From: Allobacillus salarius
Lineage (GTDB): Bacteria; Bacillota; Bacilli; Bacillales; Alkalibacillaceae
NCBI RefSeq assembly: GCF_007559425.1
Contig: NZ_VMHE01000002.1
Location: 1-64,000 of the forward strand
DNA length: 64,000 nt
Reading direction: 5' to 3'
Part shown: positions 27,642 through 36,938 of the stretch, piece after piece
How positions within the stretch are numbered: the stretch's first letter is position 1
How the letters are laid out: every line of letters starts with the position of its first letter
The notes under the pieces: model-generated
Told to the model about the DNA's origin: nothing
Database searches by the model: none
Seen by the model: only the letters and a program-made list of their open reading frames with translations
Translations under genes and position numbers: made by a program

Positions 27642-28993
27642 TGAAAACGTTGACGAACTTCCCATATAACAAAGTATTAGTTTTAGGCTTGGCCAAAAGC
27701 GGAGAAGCAGCTGCACAGTTATTATATGATTCTGGCATTGACTTTAGAATTAATGATCGTCTTCCGTTAGAAGAAAATGAAACGGCAAAACGGTTTACTG
27801 AAATGGGTTGTGATGTCATTACTGGCAAACACCCATTAACCGTTCTGAATGACATTGACCTAGTGGTGAAAAATCCTGGAATTCCATACGATAATCCAAT
27901 TATCCAAGAAGCATTAAACAGAGATCTTCCTGTCATTACGGAAGTCGAGTTATCGTATCCATTGGTGGAAGGTCCGTTGATTGCGATTACTGGATCAAAC
28001 GGTAAAACAACAACGACTACGTTAATATTTGAGCTATTGCAAGCTGGAGGATTTAACCCACTCATCGCCGGTAACATCGGTAATGTGGCATCAGAGGTTT
28101 TGCGGGAGCAGAAAAAAGATCAGCCAGTTGTAATGGAATTATCTTCATTTCAATTAAAAGGGACAAAAACATTCAAGCCTGATTATGCCATTTTACTGAA
28201 TTTAACTGAAGCTCACTTAGATTATCATCATTCGATGGAAGATTATATTAACTCCAAGTTAAAGATTTTTCAAAACCAAACGAACGAGGATGTAGCCATT
28301 TTAAATCAACTTGATTCATTAACTTCTTCACAACAAATCCCTGGTAACGGAAAACGTGTATATTTTTCCGTAAGCAATGATTCCGATAGCGAAATTACAC
28401 TGACCAAAGACGACCAAATCCAATTTCGTGGGAACAAATTAATGAGCAAGAACGAAGTCGCTCTGCCAGGGAACCATAATCTTGAAAACGTCTTAGCAAG
28501 TATTGTCATTGCCAAATCATTTCACATATCGGATGAAATAATTATCGAAAAGCTACGAACATTTATAGGTGTTAAGCATCGTTTGCAATTCCTCGAACGG
28601 TTGAATGAACGGCTTTTTTATAATGATTCAAAAGCAACGAACATCCAAGCGACATCAAAAGCTGTCCGTTCATTTGAGCGGCCGATTGTATTGATTGCAG
28701 GTGGATTAGATCGAGGCAATGAATTCGATGAGCTGTTCGATTCTTTCAATAATGTGACAAACTGTATAGTGTATGGTGAATCGAAAGATAAATTGTATGA
28801 GGCAGGAAAGCGAAAAGGATTTAAACAGATAACGATTACAGATAGCTTAGTGGAAGCGACGAAAAAAGCATATGAATTGAGTAAACCAGGTGACATCATT
28901 CTACTCTCCCCAGCCTGTGCTAGTTGGGACCAATTCCCATCCTTTGAAGCACGCGGTGACATGTTCATCGAAACTGTGCATAAACTAAAGTAG
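27641..28993 (+). CDS. murD: MurD, UDP-MurNAc-L-Ala:D-Glu ligase
   Basis: The 450-residue Mur ligase has a Rossmann-like N-terminal domain (VLVLGLAKSGEAAA), the P-loop ITGSNGKTTTTTL near residue 115, and ELSSFQL, LNLTEAHLDYH and DSKATN motifs. Near the C-terminus, LLSPACASWDQF is a MurD signature. It overlaps mraY by one base. A GGGGCT/AGCCCC inverted repeat follows the stop (28992-29050) without a T run. murG, which follows further on in B. subtilis, is absent. Confidence 0.95.
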   Translation: MKTLTNFPYNKVLVLGLAKSGEAAAQLLYDSGIDFRINDRLPLEENETAKRFTEMGCDVITGKHPLTVLNDIDLVVKNPGIPYDNPIIQEALNRDLPVITEVELSYPLVEGPLIAITGSNGKTTTTTLIFELLQAGGFNPLIAGNIGNVASEVLREQKKDQPVVMELSSFQLKGTKTFKPDYAILLNLTEAHLDYHHSMEDYINSKLKIFQNQTNEDVAILNQLDSLTSSQQIPGNGKRVYFSVSNDSDSEITLTKDDQIQFRGNKLMSKNEVALPGNHNLENVLASIVIAKSFHISDEIIIEKLRTFIGVKHRLQFLERLNERLFYNDSKATNIQATSKAVRSFERPIVLIAGGLDRGNEFDELFDSFNNVTNCIVYGESKDKLYEAGKRKGFKQITITDSLVEATKKAYELSKPGDIILLSPACASWDQFPSFEARGDMFIETVHKLK

Positions 28994-29083
28994 GGGCTTA
29001 GGACAAGGTAGTGTTTGTCTTCTGTTTCTTACCGGACTCATTTAGCCCCTGACTTCCGAATGACGAAGTAAGGGGATGTTTTT

Positions 29084-30199
29084 TTGGTTAAAAATCGTAC
29101 AGAACAATCAATTGATCTCGTTTTAATGACGGCTATTCTAATCCTTCTGTTTTTAGGAGCTGTGATGGTTTACAGTTCATCATCCGTTTGGGCAGGTTAT
29201 CAATTTAATGATCAGTTTTTTTATTTAAAAAGACAGACTTTATTTATTGTCTTTGGGTTAGTCGCGATTTGGATTACGATGCGAATCTCTTATCATCATT
29301 GGTTACGTTTTTCTTTGTGGATTTATCTACTATGCTTATTTTTATTAATGGTTGTATTGATTCCCGGAGTTGGACTTGTTCGTGGTGGTGCGCAAAGCTG
29401 GATAGGGGTCGGTGCGTTCAGTATTCAACCGAGTGAATTTATGAAAATTGGTTTGATTATTTTATATGCATCTTTACTTCCAAAAGTCCAAAAAGGGTTA
29501 AAGCATTTTGCGAAGGGTTTTCTACCAATTTTGTTATTCATTGTGATTCCTTTTGGCTTAATGATGTTACAACCTGATTTAGGAACAGGACTTGTTTTCA
29601 TCTGTACTGGAATCTTTATGATTTTTATTTCCGGAGCTAAAATTAAGCACTTTGTAATTCTAGGTGGCGTAGGCATTGCGGGTTTTATTGCATTGATTGC
29701 TTCTGCACCATATCGAATTAGTCGAATTAATGCTTTTTTGAACCCATGGGAAGATCCTTTAGGTGATGGTTTTCAAATCATTCAGTCTTTATATGCCGTC
29801 GGCCCAGGAGGGTTAATGGGTCTAGGATTCGGTAACTCCATGCAGAAATACTTTTATTTGCCGGAGCCTCAAAATGATTTTATTTTTGCAATCATTGCTG
29901 AAGAGTTAGGCCTAATTGGGTCAACCTTCATCCTCTTTCTGTTCTTTGTCATTATATGGCGTGGGGTGCTCATCTCTCTACATACAGAAGACATTTCCGG
30001 TTCGTTATTAGCTTTCGGTGTGACAACAATGATTGCGATTCAGGTGATGATCAATATCAGTGTTGTCATTGGGTTAATTCCAGTTACGGGAATCACTCTA
30101 CCTTTATTGAGCTATGGAGGTTCCTCATTAACCATTACATTATTTGCATTAGGCATATTATTAAACATTAGTAAACATGCTAAATTCCCCGTTCGTTGA
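29084..30199 (+). CDS. spoVE: SpoVE, SEDS-family peptidoglycan polymerase of the spore cortex
   Basis: The 371-residue SEDS protein has ten predicted helices. Segments GVGAFSIQPSEFMKIG, QPDLGTGLVF, NPWEDPLGDGFQIIQSLYA, PEPQNDFIFAIIAEELG and PVTGITLPLLSYGGSS are near-identical to B. subtilis SpoVE. The SEDS fold polymerises lipid II and here probably works with SpoVD. FtsW is a close relative, but position and sequence favour SpoVE. The start is TTG 29084 with AAGGGG about nine bases upstream. A strong terminator follows, separating it from divIB. Confidence 0.9.
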   Translation: MVKNRTEQSIDLVLMTAILILLFLGAVMVYSSSSVWAGYQFNDQFFYLKRQTLFIVFGLVAIWITMRISYHHWLRFSLWIYLLCLFLLMVVLIPGVGLVRGGAQSWIGVGAFSIQPSEFMKIGLIILYASLLPKVQKGLKHFAKGFLPILLFIVIPFGLMMLQPDLGTGLVFICTGIFMIFISGAKIKHFVILGGVGIAGFIALIASAPYRISRINAFLNPWEDPLGDGFQIIQSLYAVGPGGLMGLGFGNSMQKYFYLPEPQNDFIFAIIAEELGLIGSTFILFLFFVIIWRGVLISLHTEDISGSLLAFGVTTMIAIQVMINISVVIGLIPVTGITLPLLSYGGSSLTITLFALGILLNISKHAKFPVR

Positions 30200-30215
30200 C
30201 CTTTCCATTTTGTTT

Positions 30216-30261
30216 AAACGCTCATTCTCCATGAAGATTTTTAGGAGAATGAGCGTTTTTT
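30216..30261 (+). terminator. Terminator after spoVE
   Basis: AAACGCTCATTCTCC at 30216-30230 pairs with GGAGAATGAGCGTTT at 30244-30258, followed by further T. Confidence 0.92.
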
Positions 30262-30361
30262 ATTCCAATTTTCAGTTTCACTAGGCCACAGATTGTTAAG
30301 TGTTAGGTTTTGATAGAAATGTTGATTTTCTAACGATGTAGATTAGGTTGTTGAATTGTGA

Positions 30362-30596
30362 GAAGCGAAGGTGGCGACTCCTGCGGGTCAACTAAAAACG
30401 GCCACGTCCTGTGGCCAACGTTGACACTAGCCGTCCTAGGCGTCGGAATAGCACGAGTCTCGAGACCCCGCAGGCCGTGGTCTTAGGCCGAGGAGACTCG
30501 AGCCGTGCCCGCGGTATAGAAGACACTGCGATTTATAGCAGATGTCGCCTTATGCCCTGTGGGTAAAAGCGTCCACCGATAGCGGATCACAATATC
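30362..30596. repeat. GC-rich nested-palindrome intergenic element
   Basis: About 235 bases of unusually GC-rich sequence fill most of the 555-base gap between spoVE and divIB. CCTGCGGG at 30380-30387 pairs with CCCGCAGG at about 30467-30474. GTCAAC...GGCCAC/GTGGCC...GTTGAC forms a nested stem at 30387-30425. GCACGAGTCTCGAG pairs imperfectly with CTCGAGCCGTGC at 30451-30509. The ends are complementary (AAGGTGG near 30368 and CCACC near 30574). Short blocks such as GCGACTCCTGCGGG recall dispersed repeats I remember from Bacillaceae genomes. No coding frame is convincing. Confidence 0.75.
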
Positions 30597-30701
30597 AACA
30601 ACGGCCCTTACCAAAGTAAATTGTTATAAAACAGTAATCTTATCTATCAAAGTTTGGATAAAAATTGGGCAAAAAACCATATTTTAAGTCAATCAAACTA
30701 T

Positions 30702-30710
30702 GCTATAATG
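30702..30710 (+). promoter_or_regulatory. Extended -10 promoter of divIB
   Basis: TGCTATAAT gives a consensus TATAAT at 30705-30710 with the TGN extension, 45 bases before divIB. The -35 region is poor. Confidence 0.6.
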
Positions 30711-30754
30711 AAAGAATAATATATTTGAAATGTATTGTTTAGGAGAAACATTTC

Positions 30755-31549
30755 ATGGCTGATAAAAAAATTATTTCAATTGAAGATCGAATACCGCAAC
30801 TCAAGAAAGCGAGAAAGCGAAAAGCAAATCGACGTTTTGTCATGTATTTAACTATAATATTGATATTGGTTTTAGTGATTGTTTATATTCAATCCCCATT
30901 AAGTTATGTGAAAAACATCGATGTGAAAGGCAATCATCGAGTCGAAGAATCCGAAGTTATCGATTTGAGTAAAATCTCAATGGACGAGAACTATTGGGGA
31001 GTCGAATTGGATGCAGCTAAAGATCTTATTTTACAACATCCAGAAATTAGCAGTGTAGAAATTGATCGAAAATGGTATAACGGTTATGAGATTACAATAA
31101 GTGAGTTGGCACGTGTTGCCTATATTCGTGAAGGTGATCATTATTATCCAATCCTAGAAGACGGAACAATGCTAAAAGACCAGCAATTGGACCAACCTTT
31201 AGGAGATGCTCCGTTATTACATGACTTCAATAGTCCTGAGATGTTAAGATTATTAACAGAACAGCTTGAGAAATTACCTGAATCTATTAATCAATTATTA
31301 TCAGAAATTTACTGGATCCCTAATGAAATCAACGATTATAAAATTCTGATATATACAGCAGATGGTCATGAAGTCATTGCTTCAATTCGAGACTTCTCAT
31401 CAAAGATTAAGCTATACCCATCTATAGCTTCTCAAATTCAACCAAATCAAGAAGGTGTCATTCATATTGACGTCGGTGCTTACTTCCAACCTTATTCAAG
31501 TGAGGAAGAAGCGAGCACTCAAGAAGATCAAGTTGAATCTGAGCAATAA
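30755..31549 (+). CDS. divIB: DivIB/FtsQ, septal division protein
   Basis: The 264-residue bitopic protein has a basic cytoplasmic N-terminus, one membrane helix (YLTIILILVLVIVYI, about residues 31-45) and an extracytoplasmic POTRA domain starting VKNIDVKGNHRVEESEVI. A FtsQ/DivIB beta domain and an acidic tail complete it. It stabilises the FtsL-DivIC complex and helps activate PBP2B. TAGGAGAAA precedes the ATG. In B. subtilis murG and murB lie between spoVE and divIB; here they are absent and divIB has its own promoter. Confidence 0.9.
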   Translation: MADKKIISIEDRIPQLKKARKRKANRRFVMYLTIILILVLVIVYIQSPLSYVKNIDVKGNHRVEESEVIDLSKISMDENYWGVELDAAKDLILQHPEISSVEIDRKWYNGYEITISELARVAYIREGDHYYPILEDGTMLKDQQLDQPLGDAPLLHDFNSPEMLRLLTEQLEKLPESINQLLSEIYWIPNEINDYKILIYTADGHEVIASIRDFSSKIKLYPSIASQIQPNQEGVIHIDVGAYFQPYSSEEEASTQEDQVESEQ

Positions 31550-31586
31550 ATGAACAGCTTTATAAATGTAGAATTTTGTTGAATAT

Positions 31587-31613
31587 GCAGGGATTTTAAA
31601 GAATTAATCGAAT
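31587..31613 (+). promoter_or_regulatory. Candidate SigH promoter of ftsA-ftsZ
   Basis: GCAGGGATT at 31587-31595 matches the SigH -35 (RnAGGAWWW) with one mismatch, and ATCGAAT at 31607-31613 matches the -10 (RnnGAAT), with 11 bases between. B. subtilis ftsAZ has a SigH-dependent promoter used at sporulation onset, so position and sequence agree. Confidence 0.5.
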
Positions 31614-31698
31614 TAGTATGGAAGAAGTAATTAAATTGTATTTGTTACACGAAACAAATTTGAATAATGACAGGTGAGCCTTACGTGGAGGTGCAGGC

Positions 31699-32991
31699 AT
31701 GAATCGCAGTAATGTATTAGTTAGTTTAGATATTGGTACATCAAAAGTAAAAGTAATCATCGGTGAAGTAACAAACGATGGTTTAAATGTCATTGGTGTA
31801 GGAACAGCTGAGTCCAACGGAATGAAAAAGGGAGCAATTGTCGATATTGACCAAACTGTTCACTCCATTCAAAACGCCATTGAGCAAGCTGAACGAATGA
31901 TTGATATGGAAATAAAAAATGTAATTGTGTCAATTAATGGTAGCCATGTTCATTTGCAAAGCTGCCATGGCGTTGTCGCTGTATCTAGTGAAACAAGAGA
32001 AATTGGCGATGAAGATATTCGGAGAGTCATTGATGCATCACAGGTAATCTCTATTCCTCCAGAAAGAGAGATTGTCGATGTATATCCACAACAGTTTGTT
32101 GTAGATGGCCAGGATGAGATTAACGATCCACGCGGAATGATTGGTGTTCGTTTAGAAATGCACGGGTTATTAGTTACTTGTGGAAAGACGAATCTACATA
32201 ACATTCTAAAATGTGTAGAGCGGGCAGGGTTGGAAGTAGAAGATATTTGCTTACAGCCTTTGGCAGCAGGAGAAGTCGCACTCTCAAAGGATGAGAAAAA
32301 CCTCGGAGTAGCTTTAGTCAACATCGGCGCTGGAAGCACTACTGTTTCCGTATTTGTGGAAGGCCAAATGATTGATACATTGGTTGTTCCTCTAGGCGGG
32401 GATAATATAACCAAAGACTTATCTATCGGCTTGAAAACAACAATTGAAGAAGCTGAAAACGTGAAAAAAGATTATGGACATGCGTATGTACCTGAAGCAC
32501 AAAAAGATGTCACGTTCTCAGTCACTACAATCGGAAGCAATGAGAAAAAAGAGTTTGATCAAGTATTAATTTCAGAAATTATTGAAGCTCGCTTAGCTGA
32601 AATCTTTGATTTCGTCAGAAAAGAAATACGACGAATGGGTTTGCTCGAATTACCTGGTGGGTATGTGATGACAGGTGGCGTTGTAAATATGCCTGGTGTA
32701 ACGGAACTTGCTAGAGATATTTTCCGAACGAATGTCAGAACATCGTTTCCAACTTACATAGGTGTTCGTGAACCTCAATTCACTGTAGGACTGGGAACCT
32801 TGCAATTCGCACATCAAAATGCGAAAATACAAGGTAAAGTTTTTCAAGAAGGTATTGGAAAATTAAATCAGGCTGAACCGGTTCCATCAATGGAAAATCG
32901 AGAAAAGCCTCGTAGAGAACAGAAGGCTAAGCCAAAGAAAGAAGATAAGGAACCGATTCTTAAAAAATTACAAAATTATTTCTTTGATTAA
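31699..32991 (+). CDS. ftsA: FtsA, actin-like Z-ring membrane anchor
   Basis: The 430-residue actin-fold ATPase opens VLVSLDIGTSKVKVIIGEV (phosphate-1 loop). It contains NIGAGSTTVSVF (phosphate-2) and VMTGGVVNMPGV (adenosine motif). The C-terminus ends ILKKLQNYFFD, the amphipathic helix that binds membrane. It tethers FtsZ filaments. ATG follows CGTGGAGGTG. ftsZ starts 62 bases after the stop. Confidence 0.95.
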   Translation: MNRSNVLVSLDIGTSKVKVIIGEVTNDGLNVIGVGTAESNGMKKGAIVDIDQTVHSIQNAIEQAERMIDMEIKNVIVSINGSHVHLQSCHGVVAVSSETREIGDEDIRRVIDASQVISIPPEREIVDVYPQQFVVDGQDEINDPRGMIGVRLEMHGLLVTCGKTNLHNILKCVERAGLEVEDICLQPLAAGEVALSKDEKNLGVALVNIGAGSTTVSVFVEGQMIDTLVVPLGGDNITKDLSIGLKTTIEEAENVKKDYGHAYVPEAQKDVTFSVTTIGSNEKKEFDQVLISEIIEARLAEIFDFVRKEIRRMGLLELPGGYVMTGGVVNMPGVTELARDIFRTNVRTSFPTYIGVREPQFTVGLGTLQFAHQNAKIQGKVFQEGIGKLNQAEPVPSMENREKPRREQKAKPKKEDKEPILKKLQNYFFD

Positions 32992-33053
32992 AAATGAAGC
33001 GTCTCCTTCAACATAGAAAACGGAAAAAGGGATAATGAATGGGAGGAACGAAT

Positions 33054-34178
33054 ATGTTGGATTTTGAGTCAAACAATGATCAATTAGCAAAAATAAAAGT
33101 CATCGGTGTCGGTGGCGGTGGAAGTAATGCTGTTAATCGTATGATTGAAAATGGTGTACAAGGTGTAGAATTTATCGCCGTTAACACAGATGCACAGGCA
33201 TTAAACTTATCAAAAGCTGAAACAAAACTACAGATTGGTGAAAAATTAACTCGCGGTTTAGGAGCGGGCGCCAATCCAGAAGTAGGGAAAAAGGCAGCTG
33301 AAGAAAGTAAGGAAGCGATTGAAGAAGTTCTTCAAGGTGCTGATATGGTATTTGTTACCGCTGGAATGGGGGGCGGAACAGGTACTGGTGCAGCTGCTGT
33401 CATTGCACAAATTTCAAAAGAGCTAGGTGCTTTGACGGTTGGTGTTGTTACACGACCATTTTTATTCGAAGGCCGTAAACGATCTGTCCAAGCAGGTAGT
33501 GGAGTAGATTCATTAAAAGAAAACGTCGATACGTTAATCGTTATTCCAAATGATCGACTACTTGAACTTGTAGATAAAAATACGCCGATGCTTGAGGCAT
33601 TCCGTGAAGCCGACAATGTTCTTCGACAAGGTGTTCAAGGCATCTCTGATTTAATTGCTGTTCCGGGATTAATTAATGTGGACTTTGCAGACGTGAAAAC
33701 GATTATGCAAGACAAAGGTTCAGCATTAATGGGAATCGGTGTAGCAACAGGTGAAAGCCGAGCTGGAGAAGCTGCAAAGAAAGCTATCTCATCTCCATTA
33801 TTGGAAACATCAATCGATGGTGCACATGGTATCTTAATGAACATCTCAGGCGGAACCAATTTAAGCCTGTTTGAAGTACAAGAAGCTGCTGAAATTGTTA
33901 CCTCTGCAGCAGATCAAGAGGTAAACGTCATTTTCGGCTCAGTAATCAACGAAAATTTAAAAGACGAAATTGTTGTAACAGTCATTGCGACAGGATTTGA
34001 TGAAAGTGCTCAATCAAATGAGCAGAGACCACATACACAGCGCCCAGCTGCAGGTCCAACTCCTTCATCAGCGCCTCAATCCCAGCGTAAGCCTGAGCGT
34101 ACAACTGCACAACAACCTTCTTATGAAGAAGATACGTTAGATATTCCGACGTTTTTACGGAATCGAAATCGCGACTAA
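33054..34178 (+). CDS. ftsZ: FtsZ, tubulin-like division GTPase
   Basis: The 374-residue protein has [17 protein letters not shown] near the start, the tubulin signature GGGTGTGAA near residue 105, and [11 protein letters not shown]. The C-terminal conserved peptide DIPTFLRNR binds FtsA, SepF and other partners. The linker before it is rich in Q, P and S. GGGAGGAA at 33041-33048 supports ATG 33054; the ATG at 33039 overlaps that site. SepF, its second membrane anchor, is encoded at 38.8 kb. Confidence 0.97.
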   Translation: MLDFESNNDQLAKIKVIGVGGGGSNAVNRMIENGVQGVEFIAVNTDAQALNLSKAETKLQIGEKLTRGLGAGANPEVGKKAAEESKEAIEEVLQGADMVFVTAGMGGGTGTGAAAVIAQISKELGALTVGVVTRPFLFEGRKRSVQAGSGVDSLKENVDTLIVIPNDRLLELVDKNTPMLEAFREADNVLRQGVQGISDLIAVPGLINVDFADVKTIMQDKGSALMGIGVATGESRAGEAAKKAISSPLLETSIDGAHGILMNISGGTNLSLFEVQEAAEIVTSAADQEVNVIFGSVINENLKDEIVVTVIATGFDESAQSNEQRPHTQRPAAGPTPSSAPQSQRKPERTTAQQPSYEEDTLDIPTFLRNRNRD

Positions 34179-34198
34179 ATGGATAACGAAAAACAATC

Positions 34199-34240
34199 AA
34201 AAGCCTGATTTAACTGCTACTCGTTAAATCAGGCTTTTTT
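34199..34240 (+). terminator. Terminator after ftsZ
   Basis: AAAAGCCTGATTTAAC pairs perfectly with GTTAAATCAGGCTTTT, followed by further T. Confidence 0.95.
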
Positions 34241-34285
34241 ATTGTTGATTTAGTCGACCTACATCCATTTCCTCTCCTCAAAATA

Positions 34286-34362
34286 TTCGTCAAAAAAGAC
34301 CAAAATAAGAAAGAAGATGCACTGATAAAGTGACAGTTTTTTTATGGTGGTTCAGCTATACT
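34286..34362 (+). promoter_or_regulatory. spoIIG-type promoter with Spo0A box
   Basis: TTCGTCA at 34286-34292 is a Spo0A box (TGNCGAA read in reverse). GTGACA at 34330-34335 and TATACT at 34357-34362 form -35 and -10 hexamers separated by 21 bases, far more than the optimal 17. In B. subtilis the spoIIG promoter has a 22-base spacer and depends on Spo0A~P, with a 0A site in the -80 region. Here the box falls at about -80. A second 0A box near -50 is not clear. Confidence 0.65.
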
Positions 34363-34394
34363 CTTGTTAAATGCTTGTCAAAAGGGAGTAAGCA

Positions 34395-35306
34395 ATGCAG
34401 CTATATTTGGATTTAATTTGGTTACTCAATTTATTATTTGATTGGACAATCTTACTACTAGTTGCTTGGTTAACGAAATCTGTATTCTCCAGGAAGCGAG
34501 TCTTCTTCGGTGCACTCTTTGCATCGTTGATCATCCCATTATCAATTGGACTAGGGCTTGATTGGCTGTTTCAACCGTTAGCGAAACTCATTTATTCCAT
34601 TGGAATTGTTTGGATCGCTTTCTCTTATCGTCATTTGAAGACATTGGTTACACAATGGTTTTGCTTTTACATTGTCAACTTCACGATTGGTGGAGGAATC
34701 TATGGACTTTATACATTTTTGGACGGAACTATACCTTTGAATAACCTTACACAAGGTTATGGAAATGTTTATAGTTGGATTACTGTATCCGCTTTATTTC
34801 CAATTGTGCTTTATTTAACGAAAGAACAGTTTCAGCGACTCACGATTCATCGGATGAATGAGCAACAATTATATCCAGTTTTTTTGACTTATAACAACAC
34901 CCAGATTAAAGCAAATGGATTTTATGATTCCGGAAATCAATTGACACATCCGATATCAAAAAAACCTGTCATTTTATTAGATGAATCGACTTCTCAACGA
35001 CTATTCGGAGAGTCGGTTACAAACAAAATGCTTCAATCAGCGTCTTTATCTACAAGTGAGCAATCGCAATTATCGATTCAACTTATTCCATACAAAGCTG
35101 CAGGAGGAGGGGAGAATTATTTAAAGGCGATTTTATTGGATCGTGTGAGCATTGAATATAACTCTATTACGTATACAACGAAAAATGTCTATGCTGGTGT
35201 CCAAGAGGGCCGATTCTCAAACTCAATTGACTTTCAAGTGTTATTACATTCATTGGTATTTCAGTCAAAAAGAACAAAAATATTTCAATCAGAGGGGGTA
35301 TCTTAA
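34395..35306 (+). CDS. spoIIGA: SpoIIGA, pro-SigE processing aspartic protease
   Basis: The 303-residue protein has five predicted N-terminal membrane helices (to about residue 150) and a C-terminal aspartic-protease-like domain. The catalytic motif FYDSGNQL has Asp178. In B. subtilis SpoIIGA sits in the septum and cleaves pro-SigE in the mother cell after activation by SpoIIR. AAAGGGAGT precedes the ATG. The stop overlaps the sigE ATG by one base, so protease and substrate are translated together. Confidence 0.92.
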   Translation: MQLYLDLIWLLNLLFDWTILLLVAWLTKSVFSRKRVFFGALFASLIIPLSIGLGLDWLFQPLAKLIYSIGIVWIAFSYRHLKTLVTQWFCFYIVNFTIGGGIYGLYTFLDGTIPLNNLTQGYGNVYSWITVSALFPIVLYLTKEQFQRLTIHRMNEQQLYPVFLTYNNTQIKANGFYDSGNQLTHPISKKPVILLDESTSQRLFGESVTNKMLQSASLSTSEQSQLSIQLIPYKAAGGGENYLKAILLDRVSIEYNSITYTTKNVYAGVQEGRFSNSIDFQVLLHSLVFQSKRTKIFQSEGVS

Positions 35307-36031
35307 TGGTTCGTAAACTTCTAGGTGATATTCAAAGATACTTAGTTAAGCTACTGGTTAAGTTAAGGATTATTAAGAGAGATGAAGTTTATTATATCGG
35401 TGGTAGTGAAGCGTTACCGCCACCATTATCAAAAGATGAAGAAAGGCATGTACTTGAGCGGATGACAAATGGAGATCAAGCAGCGAAATCAATGTTAATT
35501 GAACATAATTTACGTTTAGTCGTTTATATTGCAAAAAAGTTTGAGAATACTGGAATTCATATTGAGGACTTAATTAGTATAGGTTCAATTGGTCTCATTA
35601 AAGCGGTCAATACGTTTAACCCAGAGAAAAAAATTAAACTGGCAACCTATGCTTCTCGTTGTATCGAGAACGAGATTCTCATGTACTTAAGAAGAAATAA
35701 TAAACGAAAAACAGAAATATCATTTGATGAGCCACTGAATGCAGACTGGGATGGAAATGAATTGTTGTTAGCTGATGTGCTTGGAACGGAAGATGACCTC
35801 ATCACACGGGAATTAGATCATTCTGTTGATAAATCGCTATTATTAAATGCTTTGAAGAACTTAAACGGTCGTGAAAAGCAAATTATGGAAATGCGATTTG
35901 GATTAGCAGGGAATAAGGAACAGACACAAAAAGATGTAGCTCAGGAATTAGGGATTTCACAGTCTTATATATCAAGGCTTGAAAAGAAAATTATCAAACG
36001 ATTGAAACGAGAGTTTAATAAAATGGTTTGA
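35306..36031 (+). CDS. sigE: SigE, early mother-cell sigma factor (pro-form)
   Basis: The 241-residue sigma-70 family protein has a basic amphipathic pro-region of about 27 residues, followed by [16 protein letters not shown], where SpoIIGA-dependent processing occurs. Region 2 ([44 protein letters not shown]) and region 4 ([23 protein letters not shown]) are near-identical to B. subtilis SigE. GAGGGGG precedes the ATG inside the end of spoIIGA. Confidence 0.97.
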   Translation: MVRKLLGDIQRYLVKLLVKLRIIKRDEVYYIGGSEALPPPLSKDEERHVLERMTNGDQAAKSMLIEHNLRLVVYIAKKFENTGIHIEDLISIGSIGLIKAVNTFNPEKKIKLATYASRCIENEILMYLRRNNKRKTEISFDEPLNADWDGNELLLADVLGTEDDLITRELDHSVDKSLLLNALKNLNGREKQIMEMRFGLAGNKEQTQKDVAQELGISQSYISRLEKKIIKRLKREFNKMV

Positions 36032-36062
36032 TTTGATTTATTTGTCGAATAAAATCCGTCTT

Positions 36063-36096
36063 GCTGGAGAAACTGATAAATGACATCAACTCCAGC
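36063..36096 (+). promoter_or_regulatory. Hairpin just upstream of the sigG ribosome-binding site
   Basis: GCTGGAG at 36063-36069 pairs with CTCCAGC at 36090-36096. The ribosome site GGGAGGGG starts two bases after the stem. Readthrough transcripts from spoIIG would contain this stem, which could limit early sigG translation. A similar stem has been described upstream of B. subtilis spoIIIG. Confidence 0.5.
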
Positions 36097-36110
36097 GGGA
36101 GGGGTAAACA

Positions 36111-36905
36111 TTGGCAAGAAATAAAGTCGAAATTTGTGGTGTAGATACGTCAAAATTACCTGTTTTAAAGAATGACGAAATGCGATTTTTATTTAAACGA
36201 ATGCAAAAAGGGGAGCTCGATGCAAGAGAACAACTTGTTAACGGTAACTTAAGATTAGTATTAAGCGTGATAAAAAGATTTAATCATCGTGGCGAAAATA
36301 TGGACGATTTATTTCAAGTTGGTTGTATCGGCTTAATGAAATCCATAGACAATTTTGATTTAAGTCATAATGTGAGATTTTCTACTTATGCAGTACCGAT
36401 GATCATAGGTGAAATTAGAAGATACTTACGAGATAATAATCCGATTCGTGTGTCACGGTCTTTACGGGATATTGCCTACAAAGCTTTACAAATTCGTGAA
36501 GACTTAATCGGGAAAAACAATGCTGAACCGTCAACGAAACAAATAGCGGAAGAAATGGAATTGCCTCATGAAGACGTCGTATTTGCTTTAGATGCAATCC
36601 AAGATCCAGTCTCATTATTTGAACCAATTTATAATGATGGAAGCGATCCTATTTTCGTACTTGATCAACTGAGAGATGAAAAGGAAAAAGCAACTTCTTG
36701 GGTCAATGATTTAGCGATCCGGGAAGGTATCCAGAAATTAAATAGTCGTGAAAAATTAATTATTAATCAACGTTTCTTTGAAGGAAAAACACAAATGGAA
36801 GTAGCCGATGAAATTGGTATTTCACAGGCTCAAGTATCTAGATTAGAAAAAACAGCCATACAAGAAATGAATAAAAGTGTATTAGAAAAGATGGATGAAG
36901 CATAG
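36111..36905 (+). CDS. sigG: SigG, late forespore sigma factor
   Basis: The 264-residue protein begins MARNKVEICGVDTSKLPVLK, nearly the B. subtilis sequence. It contains region 2 (DDLFQVGCIGLMKSIDNFDLSHNVRFSTYAVPMIIGEIRRYL, in part), DNNPIRVSRSLRDIAYKAL, and region 4 (TQMEVADEIGISQAQVSRLEKTA). It directs late forespore transcription. The start is TTG 36111 with the strong site GGGAGGGG; a weak start codon behind a hairpin fits tight control. I could not fix a SigF promoter by eye in the 79-base gap. Confidence 0.96.
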   Translation: MARNKVEICGVDTSKLPVLKNDEMRFLFKRMQKGELDAREQLVNGNLRLVLSVIKRFNHRGENMDDLFQVGCIGLMKSIDNFDLSHNVRFSTYAVPMIIGEIRRYLRDNNPIRVSRSLRDIAYKALQIREDLIGKNNAEPSTKQIAEEMELPHEDVVFALDAIQDPVSLFEPIYNDGSDPIFVLDQLRDEKEKATSWVNDLAIREGIQKLNSREKLIINQRFFEGKTQMEVADEIGISQAQVSRLEKTAIQEMNKSVLEKMDEA

Positions 36906-36938
36906 TCTTCAAGCTGTTGATTCGTACTTGTATAAAAA

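Noticed and set aside
30362..30596. tRNA, rRNA fragment or known riboswitch
   Set aside because: There is no cloverleaf with a CCA end, no recognisable rRNA sequence and no aptamer consensus. Nested palindromes with complementary ends fit a dispersed repeat better.
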